Source: JBLHHI01 sp047614125 (GTDB lineage: Bacteria; Bacteroidota; Bacteroidia; NS11-12g; UBA9320). From it: 18,110 nt of DNA. The stretch covers positions 1-18,110 of the forward strand of contig JBLHHI010000065.1 in assembly GCA_047614125.1 (NCBI GenBank). Direction: 5' to 3'. The notes below the pieces were generated by a model. That model worked only from the letters and a program-made list of their open reading frames with translations. It did no database searches and was not told where the DNA came from. Positions 1 to 6,773 of this stretch are shown here, one piece after another; within the stretch, counting starts at the first letter, position 1, and each line of letters opens with the position of its first letter. Position numbers and translations under genes: made by a program.

Positions 1-1002
1 AACGGCCCAGCCTTCAATTCGGGCGTATCCACATAAAATGGTCTTGCCGTAATTCTCTTTGTATTGTTCAAATTCTTCATCATCCACCAAACTTTTGATC
101 ACTCGAAGTGAATCATACGTCTTGGTGCGATCCATCGGAAACAAGCCGTACAGGTCTTTGATTTTTGGTGCCTTTCCGGGTTTGTCTTTTCGGTCGAAAC
201 CCGCCTTGTCGAAATGCCCAATCTTGTCCATCAAATACTTAATCCGATTCAAACAACTTTGATCGTCCGGAAATCGGTCATCAATTACGCCGGAAAAGTC
301 GGTTTGCATAATTGAACCACCAAGCTCCTCATTACCAATGTCTTCGCCAATGGCTGCTTTTACCAAATACGATCCAGCCAAAAAGATCGAAGCCGTATCA
401 TCTACAATCAAAGCTTCATCGCTCATAATGGGCAGATACGCTCCACCGGCAACACAACTTCCCATAACCGCAGCTATTTGAATAATGCCCCTGCTGCTCA
501 TAATGGCATTGTTTCTGAAAATTCGGCCAAAGTGCTCCTTATCCGGAAAGATTTCATCCTGCAATGGAAGGTAAACGCCCGCACTGTCCACCAAATAAAT
601 AATGGGCAGATTGTTTTCCATCGCGATTTCCTGGAAACGCAAATTCTTTTTGCCGCTTATTGGAAACCAGGCTCCTGCCTTAACCGTTGCATCGTTGGCA
701 ACAATTAAGCAAAGTCTTCCAGCTACCTTAGTAATGCCTCCAACCACGCCACCCGCCGGACAACCACCGTGTTCTGCATACATGTCGTGACCCGCGAATA
801 CACCAATCTCCAAAAAATCGGCATCATCGTCTTTTAGAAAGTCGATGCGCTCTCGGGCCAACATCTTGTTTTTGGCATGCTGTTTGGCAGCAGATTTAGC
901 CCCGCCACCTTCAAAGATTGTTTTAGTTATCCGTTTATATCTTCCTACAAGGAGTTTGAATTCATCCTCGTTTTTATTGAAAGCAATGTCGGTCTTAGTC
1001 AT
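1..1002 (-). CDS. Acyl-CoA carboxylase, carboxyltransferase (beta) subunit, partial
   Basis: The first 334 residues of a biotin-dependent acyl-CoA carboxylase carboxyltransferase subunit; the frame is open to the left edge, so the C-terminal part lies outside. Such subunits move carboxyl from carboxybiotin to an acyl-CoA (propionyl-, methylcrotonyl- or a related CoA) in the cytoplasm. Seen: an N-terminal ARERIDFL stretch (residues 49-56), the VDSAGVYLPLQ segment (138-148), IFPDKEHFGRIF (151-162) and the oxyanion-type glycine motif GSCVAGGAYLP (181-191). Residues 151-191 resemble methylcrotonyl-CoA carboxylase beta most, but Bacteroidota acyl-CoA carboxylases share this pattern, so the substrate is not settled. 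Odd: the usual LGGAxxHxxxSGV block reads LGGSIMQTDFSGV (227-239), without the His. The ATG at 1002 gives the normal family N-terminus; a perfect -7 box lies only 4 nt upstream of it. Confidence 0.93.
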   Translation of the reverse strand, partial: MTKTDIAFNKNEDEFKLLVGRYKRITKTIFEGGGAKSAAKQHAKNKMLARERIDFLKDDDADFLEIGVFAGHDMYAEHGGCPAGGVVGGITKVAGRLCLIVANDATVKAGAWFPISGKKNLRFQEIAMENNLPIIYLVDSAGVYLPLQDEIFPDKEHFGRIFRNNAIMSSRGIIQIAAVMGSCVAGGAYLPIMSDEALIVDDTASIFLAGSYLVKAAIGEDIGNEELGGSIMQTDFSGVIDDRFPDDQSCLNRIKYLMDKIGHFDKAGFDRKDKPGKAPKIKDLYGLFPMDRTKTYDSLRVIKSLVDDEEFEQYKENYGKTILCGYARIEGWAV

Positions 1003-1006
1003 GGTC

Positions 1007-1014
1007 CAAAGGTA
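1007..1014 (-). promoter_or_regulatory. Bacteroidota -7 promoter box for the carboxyltransferase gene
   Basis: On the minus strand this reads TACCTTTG, an exact match to the TAnnTTTG -7 consensus. Its last G is 5 nt from the A of the ATG at 1002, so transcription would start at or next to the start codon, giving a leaderless or nearly leaderless mRNA. I see no good TTTG -33 box at the expected distance. Inference from motif position only. Confidence 0.5.
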
Positions 1015-1050
1015 GGAAAAAGTTGTGGGCACGATGCATAGAAAGTAGCA

Positions 1051-1084
1051 GCGCGATGCCTCGCGCACAGTTCATTTTTTTTTT
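1051..1084 (+). terminator. Terminator-like hairpin with downstream T run
   Basis: GCGCGA (1051-1056) and TCGCGC (1061-1066) can pair around a TGCC loop, and a run of ten T follows at 1075-1084 after an 8-nt gap. The gap is longer than in a normal intrinsic terminator and no plus-strand gene lies upstream, so the role is doubtful. It may insulate the SRP RNA promoter from upstream transcription. Confidence 0.25.
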
Positions 1085-1117
1085 AAAATTGGACTGTGTT
1101 AAAAAGCGAGGAAGTTT

Positions 1118-1125
1118 TACATTTG
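1118..1125 (+). promoter_or_regulatory. -7 promoter box of the SRP RNA gene
   Basis: TACATTTG matches TAnnTTTG exactly and ends 6 nt before the first paired base of the SRP RNA at 1131, which is where this type of promoter would start a transcript. A weak -33 candidate (TGTG, 1095-1098) lies 19 nt upstream. Confidence 0.65.
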
Positions 1126-1130
1126 CACCT

Positions 1131-1213
1131 GGCTGACACGACTAGCTCCCTCCCAACTCCCCCAGGGCAGGAATGCAGCAAGGGTAAGAGGTTGTAGCGG
1201 TGCGATGTCAGCC
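1131..1213 (+). ncRNA. ffs: Signal recognition particle RNA (small bacterial type, 4.5S-like)
   Basis: RNA core of the signal recognition particle, which binds Ffh and targets nascent membrane proteins to the translocon. Ends pair: GGCTGACA (1131-1138) with TGTCAGCC (1206-1213). The diagnostic apical part is present: a GGAA tetraloop (1170-1173) closed by GCA/TGC, followed by AGCA (1177-1180) of the asymmetric internal loop that binds the Ffh M domain. The length (about 83 nt) suits an Alu-less SRP RNA. A run of seven T (1214-1220) directly after the terminal stem acts as a terminator. The start follows from the -7 box at 1118-1125. The exact 5' and 3' ends are inferred from pairing. Confidence 0.9.
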
Positions 1214-1251
1214 TTTTTTTATATTCACGTCAATTATTTACATCCCCACAT

Positions 1252-1905
1252 ATGAAGTTTTTTATTGATACTGCCAACCTCGGTCAAATTAGAGAAGCAC
1301 AAGACTTAGGTGTGCTCGACGGAGTTACGACCAACCCAAGTTTAATGGCCAAAGAAGGCATTTCGGGTCACGATAATGTGATGCGCCATTACAAAGCAAT
1401 TTGCGACATTGTGGATGGCGATGTAAGTGCGGAGGTTATTTCAACCGACTTTGATGGCATGATTCGAGAAGGAGAGGCCTTGGCACAGTTAGACGACAAG
1501 ATTGTGGTAAAAATCCCAATGATAAAAGATGGGGTTAAAGCGTTGCGCTATTTTAGCGATCAAGGTATTAAAACCAACTGTACCTTAATATTCTCGGCTG
1601 GACAAGCCATTCTTGCCGCTAAAGCTGGAGCTACGTATTTGTCGCCTTTTATAGGTAGAATAGATGATATTTCTTGGGATGGGATGGAATTGGTGCAACA
1701 AATTGCCGGCATTTATGCCATTCAAGGCTACGAAACGGAAATTTTAGCGGCTTCCATTCGCAACCCTTTACATATAGTAAAAGCGGCAGAAGCTGGCGCT
1801 GATGTAGTAACTTGCCCATTGAGTTCCATACTTGGCTTGTTAAAGCACCCCTTAACCGACATCGGTCTTGCTCAATTTTTGGCCGACCATAAAAAGAATA
1901 ATTAA
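1252..1905 (+). CDS. tal: Transaldolase of the FSA/TalC subfamily
   Basis: A 217-residue class I aldolase of the small transaldolase family (fructose-6-phosphate aldolase/TalC type), a cytoplasmic TIM barrel that transfers dihydroxyacetone units between sugar phosphates in the non-oxidative pentose phosphate pathway. Seen: MKFFIDTANL start, GVTTNPSL (24-31), and the Schiff-base lysine K87 in VVKIPM. Against E. coli FsaA, the position of FsaA Gln59 is Glu61 and that of FsaA Tyr131 is Phe114; Glu and Phe there are the transaldolase state, so I favour transaldolase over free fructose-6-phosphate aldolase. This rests on a remembered alignment. Full family length. It lies 38 nt after the SRP RNA and may be read in part by readthrough; no clear promoter of its own is visible. 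The next gene starts 23 nt downstream. Confidence 0.93.
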   Translation: MKFFIDTANLGQIREAQDLGVLDGVTTNPSLMAKEGISGHDNVMRHYKAICDIVDGDVSAEVISTDFDGMIREGEALAQLDDKIVVKIPMIKDGVKALRYFSDQGIKTNCTLIFSAGQAILAAKAGATYLSPFIGRIDDISWDGMELVQQIAGIYAIQGYETEILAASIRNPLHIVKAAEAGADVVTCPLSSILGLLKHPLTDIGLAQFLADHKKNN

Positions 1906-1928
1906 AGAATGCCGAAAGGCTTTACAAC

Positions 1929-2654
1929 TTGAAAAACATCGTTGTCATACCTACCTACAATGAAATCGAGAATGTTGCCACCATGGTACATACGGTTATG
2001 GCGTTGGATTTTGACATTGATGTACTTATTGTTGATGATAATTCGCCCGACGGCACTGGGCAGGCGGTTAAAGACTTGCAAGCAATTTATGGGAAACGTT
2101 TGCAAATCTTGGAGCGAAGCAAAAAGAACGGTTTAGGTACGGCCTACATTGCGGGTTTTAAACTCTGTCTTTCTCAAAACTACGACTTTATCTTTGAGAT
2201 GGATTGCGATTTTTCACACAATCCAAACGACTTAGTTCGATTGCATGCCAAATGCGTGGATGAAGGATTTGATATGACGGTTGGATCGAGATATGTTAAC
2301 CATTTAGTAAATGTGGTTAATTGGCCAATGGGTAGAGTGTTGCTCAGTTATTTTGCATCGATGTACGTTCGACTCATCACTCGAATGAAGATCATGGATA
2401 CCACGGCAGGCTTTGTTTGTTACAGCAGCGAGGTGCTGAGTGCCATTAACTTAGATAAGATTAAGTTTCGAGGGTACGCCTTTCAAATCGAAATGAAGTT
2501 CACGGCTTTACAACACAACTTTAAAGTGGCTGAAGTTCCCATCATCTTTACCGATCGCACCTTAGGCGAATCAAAGATGAGCGGTGGAATTATTAAGGAA
2601 GCGCTTTTTGGCGTTATTCAAATGAAGATTGGAAGCTGGTTTAAGAAGTATTAG
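1929..2654 (+). CDS. GT2 glycosyltransferase, polyprenol-phosphate mannose synthase-like
   Basis: A 241-residue GT-A family 2 glycosyltransferase of the dolichyl/polyprenyl-phosphate mannose synthase type, which moves mannose (or a related hexose) from a nucleotide sugar to a lipid phosphate on the cytoplasmic face of the inner membrane. Seen: VVIPTYNE (5-12), VDDNSPDGT (35-43), the metal-binding D92-x-D94 in MDCDFSHNP, VGSRY, and the acceptor-side region with GYAFQIEMKF. The family's optional C-terminal membrane helices are missing, so this is the single-domain form. The start is TTG: the ATG at 1909 is out of frame and the next in-frame ATG would remove the VVIPTYNE strand. GAAAGG at 1914-1919 could serve as a weak ribosome site. 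Probably cotranscribed with the transaldolase 23 nt upstream. Donor and product are inferred. Confidence 0.9.
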   Translation: MKNIVVIPTYNEIENVATMVHTVMALDFDIDVLIVDDNSPDGTGQAVKDLQAIYGKRLQILERSKKNGLGTAYIAGFKLCLSQNYDFIFEMDCDFSHNPNDLVRLHAKCVDEGFDMTVGSRYVNHLVNVVNWPMGRVLLSYFASMYVRLITRMKIMDTTAGFVCYSSEVLSAINLDKIKFRGYAFQIEMKFTALQHNFKVAEVPIIFTDRTLGESKMSGGIIKEALFGVIQMKIGSWFKKY

Positions 2655-2893
2655 GCGGATCAGTTTAATGGTTTTGGAGTTTATGGTTTCTAGTTGAAAG
2701 GCATCCTGTCCATCTTATCATTTTAAAAATCGTGTACAGACAACTTGGTTGGTGATAACGCCGAACCATGGCGACGGTTACCCAGGGTCGCAGTCGCCTA
2801 CCTACGCAAGCTTCGGTATGTAAACTTGGATCCACCTGTCGCGTGCGCAGCCACTGGAGCTGAGTGACCAGACCCAGATCGCCACCCTGAACT
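2655..2893. other. Intergenic region with GC-richer segment, no gene seen
   Basis: Positions 2655-2755 are plain AT-rich spacer. From about 2760 to 2893 the DNA is clearly GC-richer by eye than its surroundings and has short inverted repeats, for example GGCGAC (2770-2775) with GTCGCC (2793-2798), and a direct repeat CACCCTGAACT (2883-2893 and 2896-2906). The open frames crossing it have no recognisable domain. It adjoins the palindromic repeat that follows and may be part of the same inserted or repeated unit. Confidence 0.5.
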
Positions 2894-2980
2894 GTCACCC
2901 TGAACTCGTTTCAGGGTCTTCACCAATCCGCCAAGGAAGCTCAAACTAGATCCTGAAAAACGCTGCGCTATCAGGATGAC
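2894..2980. repeat. Palindromic REP/MITE-like element
   Basis: A compound palindrome. The outer ends match inversely: GTCACCCTGA (2894-2903) against TCAGGATGAC (2971-2980), with one G-T type mismatch. Each half is also a palindrome: CCCTGA/TCAGGG (2898-2903/2911-2916) and ATCCTGA/TCAGGAT (2950-2956/2971-2977). Sequences of the form GTCATCCTGAAC..TTTCAGGAT are familiar as dispersed intergenic repeats in many bacterial genomes, which suggests a non-autonomous mobile or REP-type unit. Copy number cannot be judged from one window. Confidence 0.6.
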
Positions 2981-2994
2981 ATTACTTAAAGGAC

Positions 2995-3022
2995 ATAAAA
3001 AAACCGGCATAAGCCGGTTTTC
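2995..3022 (-). terminator. Intrinsic terminator of the atpD-atpC operon
   Basis: AAAACCGGC (3000-3008) pairs with GCCGGTTTT (3013-3021) around ATAA. Read on minus, the stem is followed by a T run, 23 nt after the atpC stop codon. The T-rich flank on the plus side would let it also work for plus-strand transcripts coming from 2654. Confidence 0.85.
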
Positions 3023-3044
3023 TTTTAAGGTTGTTTTGAATTGG

Positions 3045-3275
3045 CTAGGCCAACACAATGATCTTATTGCTCAAAACTTCAACGATTCCTCCGTTTACTT
3101 CAAAGTCTTTTACGCCATCTTGAGTTTTAACGAATATGGTTCCTTTTTCCAAGCTCGAAATGATCGAAGCGTGATTATTCAAGGTTTCAAACTTTCCGCC
3201 TTGACCTGGAAACTTTACAGAAACTACTTCTCCTTCAAAAAGAGTTTCGTCGGGTGTTATGAGTTCTAAATACAT
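3045..3275 (-). CDS. atpC: F1Fo ATP synthase epsilon subunit, short form
   Basis: Epsilon subunit of the F1 central stalk: 76 residues forming only the N-terminal beta-sandwich. Seen: LELITPDETLFEGEVVSV (3-20), PGQGGKFETLNNHA (23-36) and an FEVNGGIVEV strand pair (58-67). Typical bacterial epsilon is about 130-140 residues, with a C-terminal two-helix domain that can inhibit ATP hydrolysis; that domain is absent, as in many Bacteroidota. The frame ends in a normal stop followed by a terminator, so this is the natural end and not a break. It starts 30 nt after atpD on the same strand, so the two form an operon. Confidence 0.95.
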   Translation of the reverse strand: MYLELITPDETLFEGEVVSVKFPGQGGKFETLNNHASIISSLEKGTIFVKTQDGVKDFEVNGGIVEVLSNKIIVLA

Positions 3276-3305
3276 CTTGTATTATTTATTAAGGTAGAGA
3301 ACCTA

Positions 3306-4817
3306 CTAGTTTTCAGCCGCTTCTTTTAACATTTTTTCGCCAGACGCCATTGCATCTTCAATAGATCCTTTTAGGTTAAAGGCTGCTTCAGGATACTTGT
3401 CAACCTCGCCATCCATGATCATATTAAATCCTTTGATGGTTTCGTTGATGTCTACCAACACTCCCTTTAAGCCCGTAAACTGCTCTGCAACGTGGAACGG
3501 CTGGGATAAGAATCGTTGTACTCGACGCGCACGGTGTACTACCAATTTGTCGTCTTCACTCAATTCATCCATACCCAAAATGGCAATGATGTCTTGCAAT
3601 TCTTTATATCGTTGTAAAAGCTCTTTAACGCGTTGTGCACAATCGTAGTGCGCATCGCCTAAGATGTCTCTTGTTAAGATTCGAGAAGTAGAATCCAATG
3701 GATCTACCGCTGGGTAAATACCCAAAGATGCAATCTGTCTGCTCAATACCGTTGTGGCGTCTAAGTGAGCAAAGGTCGTTGCTGGTGCCGGATCCGTTAA
3801 ATCATCCGCAGGAACATAAACCGCTTGTACCGAAGTAATAGATCCTCGATTGGTTGAGGTAATACGTTCTTGCATTACACCCATTTCCGAAGCCAAGGTT
3901 GGTTGATAACCTACCGCTGATGGCATCCTGCCCAAAAGGGCTGATACTTCAGAACCTGCTTGAGTAAATCGGAAAATATTATCAACGAAGAAAAGAATAT
4001 CTCTTCCACCGCTTTCTTCAGTTCCATCTCTATAGTATTCTGCAATACTCAATCCAGACAAGGCAACTCGTGCTCTTGCTCCTGGAGGTTCGTTCATCTG
4101 ACCAAAGATAAAGGTTGCTTTCGATTCCTTTAATTTTTCGATATCAACCTTGGTTAAGTCCCAACCGCCTTCTTCCATCGATTTCTTGAACTCATCGCCA
4201 TAATTTATAATCCCAGACTCCAACATCTCTCGCATCAAGTCATTCCCCTCACGAGTACGCTCTCCAACACCAGCAAATACGGATAGTCCGTCGTATGCTT
4301 TTGCAATGTTGTTGATTAATTCTTGAATCAAAACAGTTTTACCAACACCCGCACCGCCAAACAATCCAATTTTGCCACCTTTGGCATACGGCTCTAAAAG
4401 GTCAATCACCTTAATACCCGTAAACAATGGAATGGTAGCAGTAGATAAATTTTCGTACAAAGGAGGTTCTGCGTGAATGGGCCGACCACCTACTTTGCTA
4501 ACTTGTTGAATTCCATCAATGGCATCACCAATAACATTAAAGAGTCGGCCTTTAATGTCATCGCCAATGGGCATTCTAATCGAATCGCCGGTATCTACAA
4601 CGGCCATTCCGCGAACCAAGCCTTCCGTAGAATCCATGGCAATGGTACGAACACGACTTTCGCCGAGGTGTTGTTGAGTTTCTAACACCAAGGTTCCGCC
4701 GTTTTCGAGCTGAACTTCAAGTGCATTTAAGATTTTTGGAGGAGTAGATCCTTCGCCTTCAAAGCTAACGTCTACTACTGGACCAATAATTTGAGCAATT
4801 TTCCCTGTATTTGTCAT
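3306..4817 (-). CDS. atpD: F1Fo ATP synthase beta subunit
   Basis: Catalytic beta subunit of the membrane-bound ATP synthase, 503 residues. Seen: GKIAQIIGPVVDVSF (5-19), Walker A GGAGVGKT (154-161), the GER motif with catalytic Glu186, FGQMNEPPGARARVALSGL, ILFFVDNIFRFTQAGSE and ALLGRMPSAVGYQPTLA. It is longer than the E. coli protein mainly through an insert before FGQMNEPPGAR (about residues 201-235), which is usual in Bacteroidota. I start it at the ATG at 4817: the frame stays open to an ATG at 4889, but a -7 promoter box at 4857-4864 puts the transcript start inside that extension, and the 24 extra residues match nothing in the family. Only atpD and atpC are here; the other F1Fo genes must lie elsewhere. 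Confidence 0.97.
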   Translation of the reverse strand: MTNTGKIAQIIGPVVDVSFEGEGSTPPKILNALEVQLENGGTLVLETQQHLGESRVRTIAMDSTEGLVRGMAVVDTGDSIRMPIGDDIKGRLFNVIGDAIDGIQQVSKVGGRPIHAEPPLYENLSTATIPLFTGIKVIDLLEPYAKGGKIGLFGGAGVGKTVLIQELINNIAKAYDGLSVFAGVGERTREGNDLMREMLESGIINYGDEFKKSMEEGGWDLTKVDIEKLKESKATFIFGQMNEPPGARARVALSGLSIAEYYRDGTEESGGRDILFFVDNIFRFTQAGSEVSALLGRMPSAVGYQPTLASEMGVMQERITSTNRGSITSVQAVYVPADDLTDPAPATTFAHLDATTVLSRQIASLGIYPAVDPLDSTSRILTRDILGDAHYDCAQRVKELLQRYKELQDIIAILGMDELSEDDKLVVHRARRVQRFLSQPFHVAEQFTGLKGVLVDINETIKGFNMIMDGEVDKYPEAAFNLKGSIEDAMASGEKMLKEAAEN

Positions 4818-4856
4818 TGTCAATCTTGTTGATATAACTCTATTCTGAATTTGCCG

Positions 4857-4864
4857 CAAAAGTA
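4857..4864 (-). promoter_or_regulatory. -7 promoter box for atpD-atpC
   Basis: On minus this reads TACTTTTG, a full TAnnTTTG match, placing the transcript start near 4850 and leaving a leader of about 33 nt before the ATG at 4817. The expected -33 region has only a T-rich stretch. It supports the shorter atpD start. Confidence 0.6.
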
Positions 4865-4958
4865 TGCGCACATCCATTAAAAACCGCATGTAAAATTAAA
4901 ATAAAATGCAGTTTACAACTGGCGCATTGAAAGCATTTTGGGATTAAAAATTATTTTG

Positions 4959-4987
4959 AAAATTATTCCATAAATGGGAATAATTTT
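4959..4987. promoter_or_regulatory. Perfect 11-bp inverted repeat at the response regulator promoter
   Basis: AAAATTATTCC (4959-4969) and GGAATAATTTT (4977-4987) are exact reverse complements around a 7-nt spacer. The repeat ends 2 nt before the -7 box at 4990-4997, covering the zone where the -33 box would lie. No T run follows and no plus-strand gene precedes it, so a protein-binding site (operator) is likelier than a terminator. The regulator is unknown; the adjacent gene product is one candidate. Confidence 0.5.
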
Positions 4988-4989
4988 CT

Positions 4990-4997
4990 TACCTTTG
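4990..4997 (+). promoter_or_regulatory. -7 promoter box for the response regulator/Hpt operon
   Basis: TACCTTTG, an exact TAnnTTTG match, gives a transcript start near 5002 and a leader of roughly 20 nt before the ATG at 5025. Confidence 0.65.
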
Positions 4998-5024
4998 CAT
5001 TCTACATAAACTACTTGAGTGAAC

Positions 5025-6371
5025 ATGGCTGAAGAATTTAAAATATTTATTGTTGAAGACGACGTTTGGTATGGGGAGGTTATAGAATACCATCTTTCCT
5101 TAAACCCGGACGTTACTGTAAAGAAGTTTACAAACGGAAAAGACTTTTTGAAAGAGTTGGAATCCGAACCAAATCTTGTAACACTGGATTATTCCTTGCC
5201 CGATATTAGTGGAGAAGAGGTTCTTAAACGTATTAAAGAATACAATCCCGAAATTCCGGTAGTAATCATTTCTGGACAAGAAGACATCGGAACGGCAATA
5301 AAATTATTGAAGGATGGTGCCTACGATTACATCATTAAAGATGATGAAACCAAAGATCGCATTTGGAATGTTATTAAAAACATTCGTGAGAAAGAAGATT
5401 TAAAAGAAGAAATTTCGCAATTAAAAAGTCAGATTGTACAGAAATACGATTTTGGCAATACCATCATTGGAAACAGTCCTTCGATGAAACGTGTTTTTAG
5501 TCTCATCCAAAAAGCCATTACCAGCAACATTACGGTATCGATTACTGGAGAGACTGGAACGGGTAAGGAAGTGGTTGCAAAGGCCATCCATTATAACAGC
5601 AACCGATCAAAGAAACCTTTTGTTGCCGTAAACATTACCGCCATTCCATCCGAACTGATTGAAAGTGAGCTATTTGGTCACGAGAAAGGATCCTTTACCG
5701 GAGCCATTGCTCGACGAATTGGTAAGTTTGAGGAAGCTGCCGGCGGAACCATTTTCTTAGATGAGATTGGTGAAATGGACATTAATATGCAATCAAAGCT
5801 GCTTCGAGTTCTTCAAGAGAAAGAATTAACTCGGGTTGGCGGAAACGGTTTGGTGAAATTAAATTGCCGGATTCTTGTTGCCACTCATAAAGACATGGCC
5901 GAAGAAGTTCGAAAAGGAAATTTCCGAGAAGATTTATATTACCGTTTATTGGGTTTACCTATCAGTCTCCCAGCTTTGCGCGAACGTGGAAATGATATTT
6001 TATTATTGGCCAAATATTTTATCGATGAATACGTTCGAGAAAATGATGGACCGAAATTGTCGTTAACACCTTCTGCCCAAAACAAGATGCTAAAATACCC
6101 ATGGCCTGGTAACATTCGTGAACTTAAAGCTGTTATGGAACTTGCCTGTGTCATGGCTGATGGTGATTTGGTTGATGACGAGCACATTGCCTTTAACTCT
6201 ACCGGATCGATCGATACTTTATTGCAAGCTGAAATGCCATTGCGGGAGTATACCAATAAAATTGTCAAATACTTTTTAGACAAATACAACCAGGATGTAG
6301 TAACGGTATCCAAAAAGTTAAACATAGGTAAATCAACCATTTACAGAATGTTACAAGAAGAAGTTCTGTAG
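5025..6371 (+). CDS. Sigma-54-dependent response regulator (receiver, AAA+, Fis HTH)
   Basis: An NtrC-type cytoplasmic response regulator of 448 residues that, when phosphorylated, would activate RpoN-dependent promoters. Receiver (about 1-120): acidic pocket D12/D13, phospho-acceptor D55 in LDYSLPD, S83 and K105. A charged helical linker (about 118-140) leads to the AAA+ domain: Walker A GETGTGKE (175-182), the sigma-54 contact loop as GSFTGA (222-227, Ala to Ser from the common GAFTGA), Walker B FLDEIGE (244-250) and the R-finger region. A short Fis-type HTH closes the protein (about 425-446). Start: ATG at 5025; a GTG two codons upstream would add only two residues. The Hpt gene follows 49 nt downstream and no histidine kinase lies in the window, so the phosphoryl donor is encoded elsewhere. 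Targets are unknown. Confidence 0.95.
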   Translation: MAEEFKIFIVEDDVWYGEVIEYHLSLNPDVTVKKFTNGKDFLKELESEPNLVTLDYSLPDISGEEVLKRIKEYNPEIPVVIISGQEDIGTAIKLLKDGAYDYIIKDDETKDRIWNVIKNIREKEDLKEEISQLKSQIVQKYDFGNTIIGNSPSMKRVFSLIQKAITSNITVSITGETGTGKEVVAKAIHYNSNRSKKPFVAVNITAIPSELIESELFGHEKGSFTGAIARRIGKFEEAAGGTIFLDEIGEMDINMQSKLLRVLQEKELTRVGGNGLVKLNCRILVATHKDMAEEVRKGNFREDLYYRLLGLPISLPALRERGNDILLLAKYFIDEYVRENDGPKLSLTPSAQNKMLKYPWPGNIRELKAVMELACVMADGDLVDDEHIAFNSTGSIDTLLQAEMPLREYTNKIVKYFLDKYNQDVVTVSKKLNIGKSTIYRMLQEEVL

Positions 6372-6420
6372 GTAACCACAAAAAGCGAGAAAGAAATTGA
6401 ACACAATAGAACAAAGAACA

Positions 6421-6762
6421 ATGAGCGAAGAAAAGCTATATAGTTTGGAGCAACTGGAAGCACTTTCCTCCGGTGATGAAGCATTCATCAATAAAATGGT
6501 CGACATGTTCGTCCAGATGGCTCCAGAATCGGTTGATCGAATGCTAACGGCTTTAAACACAGACGATTTGGAGGACCTAGCTGCAGCAGCCCACAAAATG
6601 AAGCCTTCCATCGATATGATGGGAATTACAAGCCTGCATAGAAAGATTAGAGACTTAGAGCAGTGGTCAAAAACTCGCACCAACGTAGATCAAATATCCG
6701 CGCTGTTAGACGATGTAATACAAACCTTGCATCAAGTGGTTCAGCAGCTTCGTGCTCGATAA
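6421..6762 (+). CDS. Hpt-domain phosphotransfer protein
   Basis: A stand-alone histidine phosphotransfer protein of 113 residues made of one helical Hpt domain. Seen: the AAAAHKMKPSIDMMGI segment (54-69), with His58 as the likely phosphorylated residue followed by the Hpt-type Lys and Ser, between helices rich in Leu, Met and acidic residues. Such proteins pass phosphate between the receiver of a hybrid kinase and a response regulator. Its position 49 nt after the sigma-54 response regulator on the same strand makes that protein the natural partner. The frame continues upstream to a TTG at 6397, but the ATG at 6421 fits the domain start. It converges with pdxJ, 11 nt away, with no terminator visible between them. 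Confidence 0.9.
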   Translation: MSEEKLYSLEQLEALSSGDEAFINKMVDMFVQMAPESVDRMLTALNTDDLEDLAAAAHKMKPSIDMMGITSLHRKIRDLEQWSKTRTNVDQISALLDDVIQTLHQVVQQLRAR

Positions 6763-6773
6763 AACCCAGTGCC

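Noticed and set aside
2665..2898. Minus-strand frame of 77 residues in the intergenic GC-richer block
   Set aside because: No domain, runs through repeat DNA, and its composition follows the repeat and not a protein.
2976..3269. Plus-strand frame opposite atpC
   Set aside because: It is the antisense of atpC and the terminator; atpC is clearly the real gene.
4818..4889. Longer atpD start at 4889, adding 24 residues
   Set aside because: The extension matches nothing in the family and lies across a -7 promoter box at 4857-4864; the ATG at 4817 gives the normal N-terminus.
5939..6340. 133-residue minus-strand frame inside the response regulator gene
   Set aside because: Antisense shadow of a well-supported AAA+/HTH coding region.
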